Assembly: GCA_029933535.1 (NCBI GenBank) | Contig: JAOZNZ010000035.1 | Span: 1 to 13,111, forward strand | Direction of reading: 5' to 3' | From: a bacterium | GTDB taxonomy: Bacteria; Auribacterota; UBA3054; B51-G9 | DNA length: 13,111 nucleotides | Shown here: piece after piece, positions 1 to 6,620 of the stretch | How the letters are laid out: the number at the start of each line of letters is the position of its first letter | How positions within the stretch are numbered: position 1 is the first letter of the stretch | Made by a program: the position numbers and the translations under genes | Notes under the pieces: generated by a model | Databases searched by the model: none | What the model saw: the letters and a program-made list of their open reading frames with translations, nothing else | Told to the model about the DNA's origin: nothing

Positions 1-1131
1 CAGGCTGTTATCGATGCAAACGGGGGAGCGGAAAATTTTAAGGAAAAAGTTCTGCCTAAAATTAACGCTGTCTGCAAAAAATATGGTTTTGGTGATTTAT
101 TCATTGTAATCGTTAATAATCAACCGCAAAATTTGGATAAAACAGGTATCGCAGACGCAATTACACGTTACGGTTTTGCTGACCTTGTGACACACTCGAA
201 ATACAAAACTCCGGGCAGTGCGCCTTATAAAGAAATGGTGGAACTTCTGCCCGGATATTGGGAAAGAATGCGGACTTTGAAAACACCTTATATCGTTTCC
301 ACTCAGTCCGGTTGGAATGACACACCGCGAGCAACTAAATTATCATGGATACGCACGGACAATAATGTAATACTTTTTGAGCAAACCTTGCGTGAAGGGC
401 GTGATGCTGTAAAACCTGATTTACCATTATTTATAATTGAAGCATGGAATGAATGGGGTGAAGGTTCTTTTATTGAACCAAGCCATGAATTCGGGTTTAC
501 ACAACTTGACGCAATCCGCCATGTTTTTGCTCCTAATGCTCCAAGAAATAAATGGGCACGTCCTACAAAAAAACAAATTATAAAATATAGTGTTTTTAAA
601 GGTAAAGAACTCGCAGCAGCAATCGCAAAAGAAAAACAACTTCCGCCCACTCTGCCGCCGCAACATTTATGGTCGACAATTTTTAAAGCCGACCCGAAAA
701 AAATGCCGGGTAAACTTATTGATGAAATAAAGTTTGATAAAACTAATGTTGTCTCGTTAAGCAATAATGTGAAAATAAAAGGGATAAAAAATGGTAAACT
801 GATTTGTGAGGTAACCGGTAGTGATCCTGTTCTTTATATAAAAGGTGAGTGGGGAAATTTTTCCGATGTTAAAGCTATTGCGCTTAAATTAAAATATCGC
901 GGCACATCATACAATATTGCGGAACTTTTCTGGCAAACGCCTTCTATGAAAATGAGTCAGGAAACTTCCAGGCGCTATCCCTGGTTTATTGATGGGAAAA
1001 CCCATACATATCTATTGCAATTCCGGGATGATTATATTCGTACAGGAAAATTAAATACAATTCGAATTGACCTGCCCGACAGTCCGGGCGCCGTTGCCGA
1101 AATAGAGTCGCTGCGAGTTTTTCTGCGATAA
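1..1131 (+). CDS. GH99-like (WbsX-type) glycan-active protein, 5' truncated by window edge
   Basis: The reading frame is open from base 1, so the true start lies upstream; 376 residues plus the stop are visible. The first 180 or so residues match the C-terminal half of the glycoside hydrolase family 99-like / WbsX domain. The marker is the motif EAWNEWGEGSFIEP at visible residues 147-160, where Glu151 and Glu154 are plausible active-site acids, followed by a Phe-Gly and a helix ending in RHVF. Residues from about 230 to 376 form a separate beta-rich region that resembles a carbohydrate-binding jelly roll; I do not recognise its family. In established families this domain occurs in O-antigen-cluster proteins and in secreted glycosidases of PVC bacteria; here the neighbours favour glycan degradation. 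The TTG at 133 could be mistaken for a start, but it lies inside conserved coding sequence. Substrate unknown. No terminator is visible between it and the next promoter. Confidence 0.8.
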   Translation, partial: QAVIDANGGAENFKEKVLPKINAVCKKYGFGDLFIVIVNNQPQNLDKTGIADAITRYGFADLVTHSKYKTPGSAPYKEMVELLPGYWERMRTLKTPYIVSTQSGWNDTPRATKLSWIRTDNNVILFEQTLREGRDAVKPDLPLFIIEAWNEWGEGSFIEPSHEFGFTQLDAIRHVFAPNAPRNKWARPTKKQIIKYSVFKGKELAAAIAKEKQLPPTLPPQHLWSTIFKADPKKMPGKLIDEIKFDKTNVVSLSNNVKIKGIKNGKLICEVTGSDPVLYIKGEWGNFSDVKAIALKLKYRGTSYNIAELFWQTPSMKMSQETSRRYPWFIDGKTHTYLLQFRDDYIRTGKLNTIRIDLPDSPGAVAEIESLRVFLR

Positions 1132-1137
1132 TTCAAT

Positions 1138-1167
1138 TTGACAGAACATACAAATTTATGATATAAT
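1138..1167 (+). promoter_or_regulatory. Near-consensus sigma-70 promoter with extended -10
   Basis: A perfect -35 hexamer TTGACA (1138-1143) is followed, after 18 bases, by a perfect -10 hexamer TATAAT (1162-1167). The -10 is preceded by the TGn extension (TG at 1159-1160). The promoter lies just after the stop codon of the GH99-like gene and should drive the six-gene run starting at 1177. The expected transcription start, about 7 bases after the -10, falls at 1174-1177, on or next to the ATG, so the transcript would be leaderless or nearly so. Confidence 0.82.
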
Positions 1168-1176
1168 GGTTTTATT

Positions 1177-1674
1177 ATGAAAAACACTACTCTTACAATT
1201 CTATTTCTAACAGTCGTATTTCTTCTTTCATTTTCCGCCAATGCAGCTACTGAAGACTGGACTTATGATGGCCTATCAAATATTTTCCAGATAGTAGCGG
1301 ATGGGAAAGGCGGCTGTGCAATGACACGAAGCACTAATTCTGTCGAGAATTTCGAACTTATCTGGCTTGACAAAACCGGAACTTTGATTTATCAAACAAC
1401 CCTCAGCAATATTGTGTCAAGCACAATAATAGATTGTACACCAAAGCAATTATTATTTGCGGATTATCGCTCGCGGCCGGTTTTTATCCAGGTAGATAAC
1501 AAAGGTGTAGAAACAATTGTTCCATCTTCTGCCGGAAAATACAACATGCTTCCCGGTGTGGAATTAATACCTGTTCCTGTTATCAATAGCAGGATTGACG
1601 ACAAAAAAGGATATTTTCTTGTCAGGAGTTCTACAAACCAAAATTCGGCAACACTAATTCGATATAAAAATTAA
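1177..1674 (+). CDS. Small secreted protein, first of three tandem paralogues, function unknown
   Basis: 165 residues. Residues 1-23 form a clear Sec signal peptide (lysine, long hydrophobic core, ANA before the likely cleavage site), leaving a mature protein beginning ATEDW. I do not recognise the family. The mature part shares a pattern with the next two genes: aromatic W-x-Y near the N-terminus, then I-x-QIV-x-D-x-KGGCA, WLDK-x-G-x-x-x-Y, a central strand ending in VDNKG, and DDKKGYF followed by a terminal LIRYKN. The spacing of these strand-like motifs (about 40 residues) resembles two or three blades of a beta-propeller, but that is inference. The start is fixed by the signal peptide. 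There is no Shine-Dalgarno sequence, and the ATG lies only 10 bases after a perfect -10 box. The next paralogue begins 11 bases after the stop. Confidence 0.85.
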   Translation: MKNTTLTILFLTVVFLLSFSANAATEDWTYDGLSNIFQIVADGKGGCAMTRSTNSVENFELIWLDKTGTLIYQTTLSNIVSSTIIDCTPKQLLFADYRSRPVFIQVDNKGVETIVPSSAGKYNMLPGVELIPVPVINSRIDDKKGYFLVRSSTNQNSATLIRYKN

Positions 1675-1685
1675 TAAAAGTTATT

Positions 1686-2189
1686 ATGAAAACAAAAATA
1701 TTATTTGTTATATTTTGTATTTTTACAGTTTCTCTTTTCTGCGATTCTATTTTCGCCGCAACAGAATTATGGAGTTATAACGGCTGGGAAAAAATATTGC
1801 AGATTGTGCCTGACAGCAAAGGCGGCTGCGCTTTTGTACGTGTAGAAACCAATGACATAGCTGAAGTCGTCTGGTTAGACAAAAAAGGAGAATTGGTTTA
1901 TAAAACTAATATAAATATGACTAACAGTTTTGGTCCTCCACCGATAAATATATTATTTTTCAAGAAAAAAAGTTTATTTTTTTTCGATGTCAGAAATGAC
2001 GCCAAAGTTGTCATTGAAATTGATAACAAAGGACAGGAAATTATAACTCAATCTTCAGGTGATGATGTTAGCGGACCATTATTTATGCTCTATACGCCAA
2101 GTCAATTGTCGGATAAACGTGGTTTTTTTGCTGTGAAAAGTGATATTATTGCTGGCAGACAATATATTGTTCGATTTAATAATAAATGA
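1686..2189 (+). CDS. Small secreted protein, second of three tandem paralogues, function unknown
   Basis: 167 residues with a signal peptide of about 24 residues (MKTKILFVIF, ending SIFA) and a mature start ATELW that matches its neighbours. Shared features are ILQIV-x-D-x-KGGCA, TNDIAEVVWLDKKG, an IEIDNKGQE strand in the middle, and DKRGFFAVK followed by IVRFNNK at the end. It differs from its upstream paralogue mainly in the central third, which has a run of lysines and phenylalanines (FFKKKSLFFFD). The single cysteine of the KGGCA motif is conserved in all three proteins. No Shine-Dalgarno sequence precedes the ATG. It lies in the same transcription unit, 11 bases after the previous stop; its own stop overlaps a spurious ATG at 2186. 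No function can be assigned. Confidence 0.85.
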   Translation: MKTKILFVIFCIFTVSLFCDSIFAATELWSYNGWEKILQIVPDSKGGCAFVRVETNDIAEVVWLDKKGELVYKTNINMTNSFGPPPINILFFKKKSLFFFDVRNDAKVVIEIDNKGQEIITQSSGDDVSGPLFMLYTPSQLSDKRGFFAVKSDIIAGRQYIVRFNNK

Positions 2190-2193
2190 TTAC

Positions 2194-2198
2194 AGGAG
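2194..2198 (+). promoter_or_regulatory. Shine-Dalgarno site that fixes the start of the third paralogue
   Basis: AGGAG lies 5 bases before the ATG at 2204. It favours that ATG over the in-frame ATG at 2186, which overlaps the upstream stop codon and would add six residues ahead of the signal peptide. It is the only convincing ribosome-binding site seen in this window. Confidence 0.8.
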
Positions 2199-2203
2199 TT
2201 ACT

Positions 2204-2692
2204 ATGCGTGTTAAATTGTTAATTTTATTTATTACATTTTCAATTGCTGCGTTTGCTGCACAGGAAGTTTGGAATTACGATAGAAACAGCGATGCAGACG
2301 GTGCCCGAATTCTTCAAATCGTTAGTGATGGAAAAGGCGGCTGCGCTTCTGTATGGTTAGATACAAACGATATTGCAACCGTAGTCTGGCTAGATAAGAA
2401 AGGAAATGTAAAGTACGAAAATATAATATACGCTTTTCTTTTTTCCCCTAATATTATTCTTAGCTGCAGCCCAAAGCAGCTTGTTCATTTCTCCGGTGCT
2501 CCAATTCCGATGATTGTCCAGGTTAACTCAAAAGGTACCCCCAAAGTTATCGGAACAATGAACGGATATCTTACGGGAATATTTATGCTTCCAATACCAA
2601 GCCAAAAACTTACTGACAAGAAAGGCTTTTTTACGGTTAACGCAGATACAAATGCTGTATATCAAACTCTTATCCGCTATTCAAATAAATAA
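2204..2692 (+). CDS. Small secreted protein, third of three tandem paralogues, function unknown
   Basis: 162 residues from the ATG at 2204, chosen because AGGAG lies just upstream and the signal peptide then begins properly (MRVKLLILFITF, ending AAFA). The mature protein starts AQEVW. It carries the same blocks as its two paralogues: ARILQIV-x-DGKGGCA, TNDIATVVWLDKKGN, IVQVNSKG, then LTDKKGFFTV and LIRYSNK. It is closer to the second copy in the first block (both have TNDIA-x-VVWLDKKG) and closer to the first copy at the C-terminus (TLIRY). This suggests local duplication with divergence or exchange between copies. The function is unknown; a role in binding or presenting glycan at the surface would fit the secreted, enzyme-linked context but has no direct support. 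The acetyltransferase gene starts 7 bases after its stop. Confidence 0.85.
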   Translation: MRVKLLILFITFSIAAFAAQEVWNYDRNSDADGARILQIVSDGKGGCASVWLDTNDIATVVWLDKKGNVKYENIIYAFLFSPNIILSCSPKQLVHFSGAPIPMIVQVNSKGTPKVIGTMNGYLTGIFMLPIPSQKLTDKKGFFTVNADTNAVYQTLIRYSNK

Positions 2693-2699
2693 TATCAAT

Positions 2700-3791
2700 A
2701 TGAATCAACGATTGAAGTCGTTGGATGCACTCCGGGGATTTACTATGCTCTGGATTATCGGCGGCGGGATGTTATTGTCTCTGATAACAACAAAATCTAA
2801 TTGCGGCTGGGATGATTTCTTGGGCACGCAAATGCATCATGCAGCTTGGACCGGATTCCGCTTTTTTGATTTGATTTTTCCTTTATTTATGTTTCTTGCC
2901 GGTGTGTCAATCCCTTACTCCATTACCGGAAAGCTTGAAAAAGGAACACCCGCAAAAAAACTCGCGATGAAAATTGTCAGACGAGTTGTCATTTTAATTT
3001 TTTTGGGTTTGGTTTATAACGGACTGCTTAAATTTGATTTCGCCAATCTTCGGTTCGCAAGTGTATTAGGACAGATTGGATTAGCTTATGGTATTGCAGC
3101 CATCATTGTGTTGTTTTCCCGCAAGTCAATCACGCCATTATATTGGTGTATTGCCATCCTGGTAATGTACGCGACTTTGCAACTTTTTGTTCCCGTTCCG
3201 GAATACGGTTCCGGAATATTAACAAAGGAAGGATGCATAAACGGCTATATTGATCGAATGCTCTTACCTGGGAGGCTGTATGGAAAAGTTTTCGATCCGG
3301 AAGGTTTACTATGCAATATATCGGCGTCAGTTATTGTTTTATTTGGCGTACAAGCCGGCTTTTTGTTACGATCGGACCGGTTTAGCGGTTATCGTAAAAC
3401 TGTGATATTGGCAGGTGCAGGCGCGAGCCTGCTTGTTCTGGGATTATTTATCTCACCATTCTATCCGTGTATCAAATCAGCATGGACAATCACATTCAAT
3501 TTTATAGCCGGTGGAATTTCCTTAATGTTATTATCTTTATTTTACATAGTAATTGATGTTTGGAAATTTCAACGGTGGTCATATTTTTTCCGAATTATAG
3601 GAATGAACTCGATAACTATTTATCTTGCCGTAAAAATCATAGATTTCAATCACACATCAAATTTTTTGTTTTATGGAACTGCTAAACTGTTTGGGAGTTA
3701 TAAACCTGTTGTTCTTATAATTGGCACTATTGCTGTAGAATGGTTTTTCCTATGGATTCTTTATAGAAAAAAAATATTTCTTAAAGTGTAA
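2700..3791 (+). CDS. NagX/HGSNAT-type membrane amino-sugar N-acetyltransferase (DUF5009/COG4299)
   Basis: 363 residues with roughly ten hydrophobic membrane segments. The N-terminus RLKSLDALRGF, followed by a glycine-rich segment and then H-x-AW-x-G and DLIFPLFMFLAGVSIP, is the signature of the family that includes bacterial NagX and the catalytic part of human heparan-alpha-glucosaminide N-acetyltransferase. By my alignment, His47 in HHAAWTG corresponds to the human active-site histidine in HASWNG. Family members move an acetyl group from cytosolic acetyl-CoA to a glucosamine on the far side of the membrane. A longer reading frame begins at 2652, inside the previous gene; the ATG at 2700 is preferred because it gives the normal family N-terminus and follows the previous stop by 7 bases. 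No Shine-Dalgarno is present. It is paired with a GH20 hexosaminidase 20 bases downstream, which fits a GlcNAc/GlcN-processing role. The precise substrate is unknown. Confidence 0.85.
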   Translation: MNQRLKSLDALRGFTMLWIIGGGMLLSLITTKSNCGWDDFLGTQMHHAAWTGFRFFDLIFPLFMFLAGVSIPYSITGKLEKGTPAKKLAMKIVRRVVILIFLGLVYNGLLKFDFANLRFASVLGQIGLAYGIAAIIVLFSRKSITPLYWCIAILVMYATLQLFVPVPEYGSGILTKEGCINGYIDRMLLPGRLYGKVFDPEGLLCNISASVIVLFGVQAGFLLRSDRFSGYRKTVILAGAGASLLVLGLFISPFYPCIKSAWTITFNFIAGGISLMLLSLFYIVIDVWKFQRWSYFFRIIGMNSITIYLAVKIIDFNHTSNFLFYGTAKLFGSYKPVVLIIGTIAVEWFFLWILYRKKIFLKV

Positions 3792-3811
3792 AACCAAATA
3801 TTAAAAATCCC

Positions 3812-5431
3812 ATGATAATACCACAACCGGAAAAGATCGAAATTAAAAAAGGAAGTTTTTTTCTTAATAACAAAACTGTGATCTCAGTTAATGAAAAAAC
3901 AAAAAGTATCGGAGAGTATATCGCTAATGAATTGAGAATTTCAACCGGACTTCCATTGCCGGTAAAAATTTGCAATTCAGATAAAAATCAAATCTCGTTG
4001 AAATTAATTTCCGATGATAAATTCGGTGAAGAAGGTTACGAATTATTATCAACACCTGACGAAATAAAAATAAATGCCAAAACTCCCGCGGGAATCTTTT
4101 ATGGTTGCCAGACTTTACGACAACTTCTCCCACCGGAAAATTTTGACGATCGTGGTGCGGGAGCTCCGCGCAACGTCGCGCGGACGTCCTCGTCCGCGAT
4201 TATTGACGCAAAAAAGGTCGCCGGGGACGGCGACCCTCCAAACAAAATAAATGAAGGGACGGCGTCACCGGCGTCACTATTTTCGCGCAATGTCAGATGG
4301 GAAATCCCTTGCGTTTCTATTTCCGATAAACCGCGCTTTAAATGGCGCGGACTGATGCTTGACTCATGTCGTCATTTTTTTGATGTTGAGTTTGTGAAAA
4401 AATTTGTCGATTTGATGGCTGTGCACAAGTTAAACACTTTTCATTGGCATCTGACTGAAGATCAGGGCTGGCGTATTGAAATTAAAAAATATCCCAAGCT
4501 AACCGAAGTCGGTGCGTGGAGAAACGAAGATGGCAAAAAGTATGGAGGCTTTTATACACAAGACCAAATTCGTGAGATAATTAAATACGCAGATGATAGA
4601 TTTATTACTGTCGTTCCCGAAATAGAAATGCCCGGCCATAGCGTTGCCGCGATTGCCGCGTACCCGGAACTTTCATGTAGGAGTCCACGCTTTAGCGTGT
4701 CTTCTTCCAAAAAACCAATAGAAGTACCAACAACTTGGGGCGTATTTGAAAATGTTTACTGTGCCGGAAAGGAAAATACTTTTAAATTTCTTGAAAATGT
4801 TTTATCGGAAGTTATAGAACTGTTCCCCGGAAAATTTATTCATATTGGCGGTGATGAATGTCCTAAAGCCAACTGGTCAAAATGTCCGAAATGTCAGACA
4901 CGCATAAAAAATGAAAATCTTAAAAATGAACACGAACTACAATCATATTTTATTAAAAAAATAGAAAAATTTATTAATAAAAATAATAAACGATTGATAG
5001 GGTGGGACGAAATACTCGAAGGGGGACTCGCTCCAAACGCGGCAGTAATGAGCTGGCGCGGAATGGATGGCGGCATTGCAGCGGCAAAAGAAGGCCACGA
5101 TGTTGTTATGTCTCCCACTTCTCACTGTTATTTTAATGAGGATCAGAAAGATCGAATACCTATAGAAAAAGCTTATGGATTCGAACCGGTACCAAAAGAA
5201 CTTACTCCCAAACAAGCAAAACACATTCTCGGTGGACAGGCAAATTTATGGACTGAACATATTACTGAGCCTTCCATAGCGGAAGAAATGCTTTATCCGC
5301 GAACGTGCGCTCTTTCGGAAGCGTTATGGTCATCAAAGACATGTTCGGATTGGGAAAATTTCAAAAAGCGGCTTGAAATACATTTAAAACGTCTGGATGT
5401 TTTAAATGTTAATTATTATAAACTATGCTAA
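3812..5431 (+). CDS. GH20 beta-N-acetylhexosaminidase carrying in-frame palindromic-repeat insertions
   Basis: 539 residues. Residues 1-108 are the GH20b domain (starts IIPQPEKIEIKKG, ends GIFYGCQTLRQLLPPE). The catalytic TIM barrel runs from about 168 to 510, with RFKWRGLMLDSCRHFF, HWHLTEDQGWRIEI, EIEMPGHSVAA, the catalytic pair Asp348-Glu349 in HIGGDE, GWDEI and GGQANLWTEH, all canonical. The enzyme removes terminal beta-linked GlcNAc or GalNAc by substrate-assisted catalysis. No signal peptide is present: the GH20b domain begins at the ATG and an in-frame stop lies at 3782-3784, so the protein is probably cytoplasmic or exported by another route. About 50 extra residues (111-160) between the two domains are encoded by GC-rich palindromic DNA, and a short palindrome-encoded stretch follows PELSC (residues 290-302). 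Neither touches a catalytic motif, so activity is probably kept. The next gene starts one base after the stop. Confidence 0.95.
   Translation: MIIPQPEKIEIKKGSFFLNNKTVISVNEKTKSIGEYIANELRISTGLPLPVKICNSDKNQISLKLISDDKFGEEGYELLSTPDEIKINAKTPAGIFYGCQTLRQLLPPENFDDRGAGAPRNVARTSSSAIIDAKKVAGDGDPPNKINEGTASPASLFSRNVRWEIPCVSISDKPRFKWRGLMLDSCRHFFDVEFVKKFVDLMAVHKLNTFHWHLTEDQGWRIEIKKYPKLTEVGAWRNEDGKKYGGFYTQDQIREIIKYADDRFITVVPEIEMPGHSVAAIAAYPELSCRSPRFSVSSSKKPIEVPTTWGVFENVYCAGKENTFKFLENVLSEVIELFPGKFIHIGGDECPKANWSKCPKCQTRIKNENLKNEHELQSYFIKKIEKFINKNNKRLIGWDEILEGGLAPNAAVMSWRGMDGGIAAAKEGHDVVMSPTSHCYFNEDQKDRIPIEKAYGFEPVPKELTPKQAKHILGGQANLWTEHITEPSIAEEMLYPRTCALSEALWSSKTCSDWENFKKRLEIHLKRLDVLNVNYYKLC
4147..4277 (+). 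repeat. GC-rich palindromic element inserted in frame in the GH20 gene
   Basis: This stretch is far richer in G+C than its surroundings (about three quarters G+C across 4145-4198 by hand count). It contains ordered structures: the palindrome GGAGCTCC (4160-4167), the inverted repeat CGCGGACG/CGTCCGCG with spacer TCCT (4179-4198), the inverted repeat GGTCGCC/GGCGACC with a 6-base spacer (4216-4235), and a tandem direct repeat of CGGCGTCAC (4260-4277). It keeps the reading frame and encodes a Gly/Ala/Ser/Pro/Arg-rich linker between the GH20b and catalytic domains. It looks like a composite interspersed repeat of the REP or Rickettsia-palindromic-element kind. I see no second copy in this window, so its repeat status is inferred from structure. 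Confidence 0.7.
4680..4716 (+). repeat. Short palindromic insertion in the GH20 catalytic domain
   Basis: CACGCT/AGCGTG with a 2-base centre forms a perfect inverted repeat at 4686-4699. It sits where GH20 enzymes normally pass directly from PELSC to a short loop and VPTTWGVF. Here about a dozen extra residues (SPRFSVSSSKKPI) are encoded. The exact edges are uncertain, and it may be an ordinary loop expansion. Confidence 0.45.
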
Positions 5432-5432
5432 T

Positions 5433-6560
5433 ATGAATAAACTATTCAAATTAACCCTTGTATTAACTTTTATTATGTGCGCATATGCCGCCGAAAAGGA
5501 GCTTGCAGCTCCACCTCAACTCGTAAAAAAATCTGATGAAAATCACTTGTTAATAACCCGGAAATTTCAGGGAATTCCAAGCCTGGCAATTAGCCCTAAA
5601 AGTCAATTATGGGCAACTTGGTATGCCGGGAAAACTTCGGCAGAAGATAAAAATAATTATATCGTTATTGCAAATAGCGGGAATAACGGGAAAACATGGA
5701 CAGAAAAACTTGTTGTTGACCCCGATGGTGATGGCCCGATTCGTGCCTTCGATCCTGAATTGTGGCTGGACCCACAGGGGAAACTCTGGGCCTTTTGGTC
5801 GCAGACAATCGGTCATGATGCTGCAATTGCCGGTCTTTGGGCAATGACGAACAACAATCCGGATAAAGATGACTCCAAATGGTCAAAACCCAGACGTATT
5901 ACCGATGGAATTATGATGTGCAAACCTACCGTTCTTTCCTCAGGTGAGTGGCTTTTACCAGTGGCAATTTGGCATTCTGATAAAAGCGCAAAAGTAGTAA
6001 TATCTACAAATAATGGCCGGGCATTTAATCTTCTCGGAGCATGTAAAGTGCCTAAAAAAGCTCAAAATGTCGATGAACACATGATCGTGGAAAAAAATGA
6101 TAAGTCGTTGTGGATGCTGGTTCGCACAACTTACGGCATTGGAGAAAGCTTTTCGAAAGATCGCGGGAAAACTTGGAGCGATCTTGTTCCTTCTGCCATT
6201 CAGCATTCGCCCGCTCGTTTCTTTATCCGCCGGCTTCGATCAGGTAATTTGATGCTTATCAAGCATGGGCCTGTAAACAAAAAAACAGGACGCTCGAATC
6301 TGACAGTCTATTCGTCAAAAGATGATGGTAAAACATGGTTGGGCGGACTTCTTCTTGACGGAAGAAACGGTATTTCCTATCCGGATGGTCAACAGGGATC
6401 TGACGGAACCATTCATATTATCTACGACTATTCCCGTACAGGTGCAAGAGAAATCCTGGTAGCAAAATTTACTGAAGGTGATATTGTTTCAGGTAATCCT
6501 GTATCACCAACTGTTTCATTAAGGACAATTGTGAGCAAATATCCCTTAAAAGAAAAATAA
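5433..6560 (+). CDS. Secreted BNR/Asp-box sialidase-like beta-propeller protein
   Basis: 375 residues from the ATG at 5433. The in-frame ATG at 5406 lies inside the GH20 gene and would put nine residues before the signal peptide, so it is rejected. Residues 1-20 (MNKLFKLTLV, ending AYAA) are a Sec signal peptide. Four Asp-box (BNR) motifs mark propeller blades: SGNNGKTW (82-89), STNNGRAF (191-198), SKDRGKTW (241-248) and SKDDGKTW (295-302). The pattern, including WATWYAG, EHMIVE followed by LWMLVRTTYG, and YPDGQQGSDGTIHIIYDYSR, fits the BNR_2 / sialidase-like superfamily often annotated as exo-alpha-sialidase. The canonical FRIP arginine motif of GH33 is not seen: the equivalent region reads FQGIPSLA. 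Sialidase activity should therefore not be assumed; cleavage or binding of another uronic-acid or deoxysugar-containing glycan is possible. It is the last gene of the compact run. Confidence 0.8.
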   Translation: MNKLFKLTLVLTFIMCAYAAEKELAAPPQLVKKSDENHLLITRKFQGIPSLAISPKSQLWATWYAGKTSAEDKNNYIVIANSGNNGKTWTEKLVVDPDGDGPIRAFDPELWLDPQGKLWAFWSQTIGHDAAIAGLWAMTNNNPDKDDSKWSKPRRITDGIMMCKPTVLSSGEWLLPVAIWHSDKSAKVVISTNNGRAFNLLGACKVPKKAQNVDEHMIVEKNDKSLWMLVRTTYGIGESFSKDRGKTWSDLVPSAIQHSPARFFIRRLRSGNLMLIKHGPVNKKTGRSNLTVYSSKDDGKTWLGGLLLDGRNGISYPDGQQGSDGTIHIIYDYSRTGAREILVAKFTEGDIVSGNPVSPTVSLRTIVSKYPLKEK

Positions 6561-6585
6561 CAATAAAATGAATGTCTTTCAGGTT

Positions 6586-6620
6586 AATCCCCCTTTTATA
6601 AAGGGGGTTAGGGGGATTTT
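6586..6620 (+). terminator. Possible intrinsic terminator after the sialidase-like gene
   Basis: AATCCCCC (6586-6593) can pair with GGGGGATT (6611-6618), followed by TT. Alternatively CCCCCTTT (6589-6596) pairs with AAAGGGGG (6600-6607) around a 3-base loop. The hairpin starts 26 bases after the stop codon. The T tract is short, and the same sequence is one end of a repeat element, so termination may be incidental. Confidence 0.45.

Noticed and set aside
133..1131. TTG at 133 as start of the GH99-like gene
   Set aside because: The frame is open and family-like from base 1, and the domain would be cut in half by starting at 133.
2186..2204. ATGA overlap at 2186-2189 as evidence of translational coupling from the upstream ATG
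   Set aside because: AGGAG and the signal-peptide start both point to the ATG at 2204, so the overlapping ATG is probably not used.
4099..4290. Minus-strand open frame of 63 codons across the GC-rich part of the GH20 gene
   Set aside because: It exists only because the palindromic insert is free of stops on both strands; the plus strand carries an intact GH20 enzyme and no promoter or ribosome site is seen.
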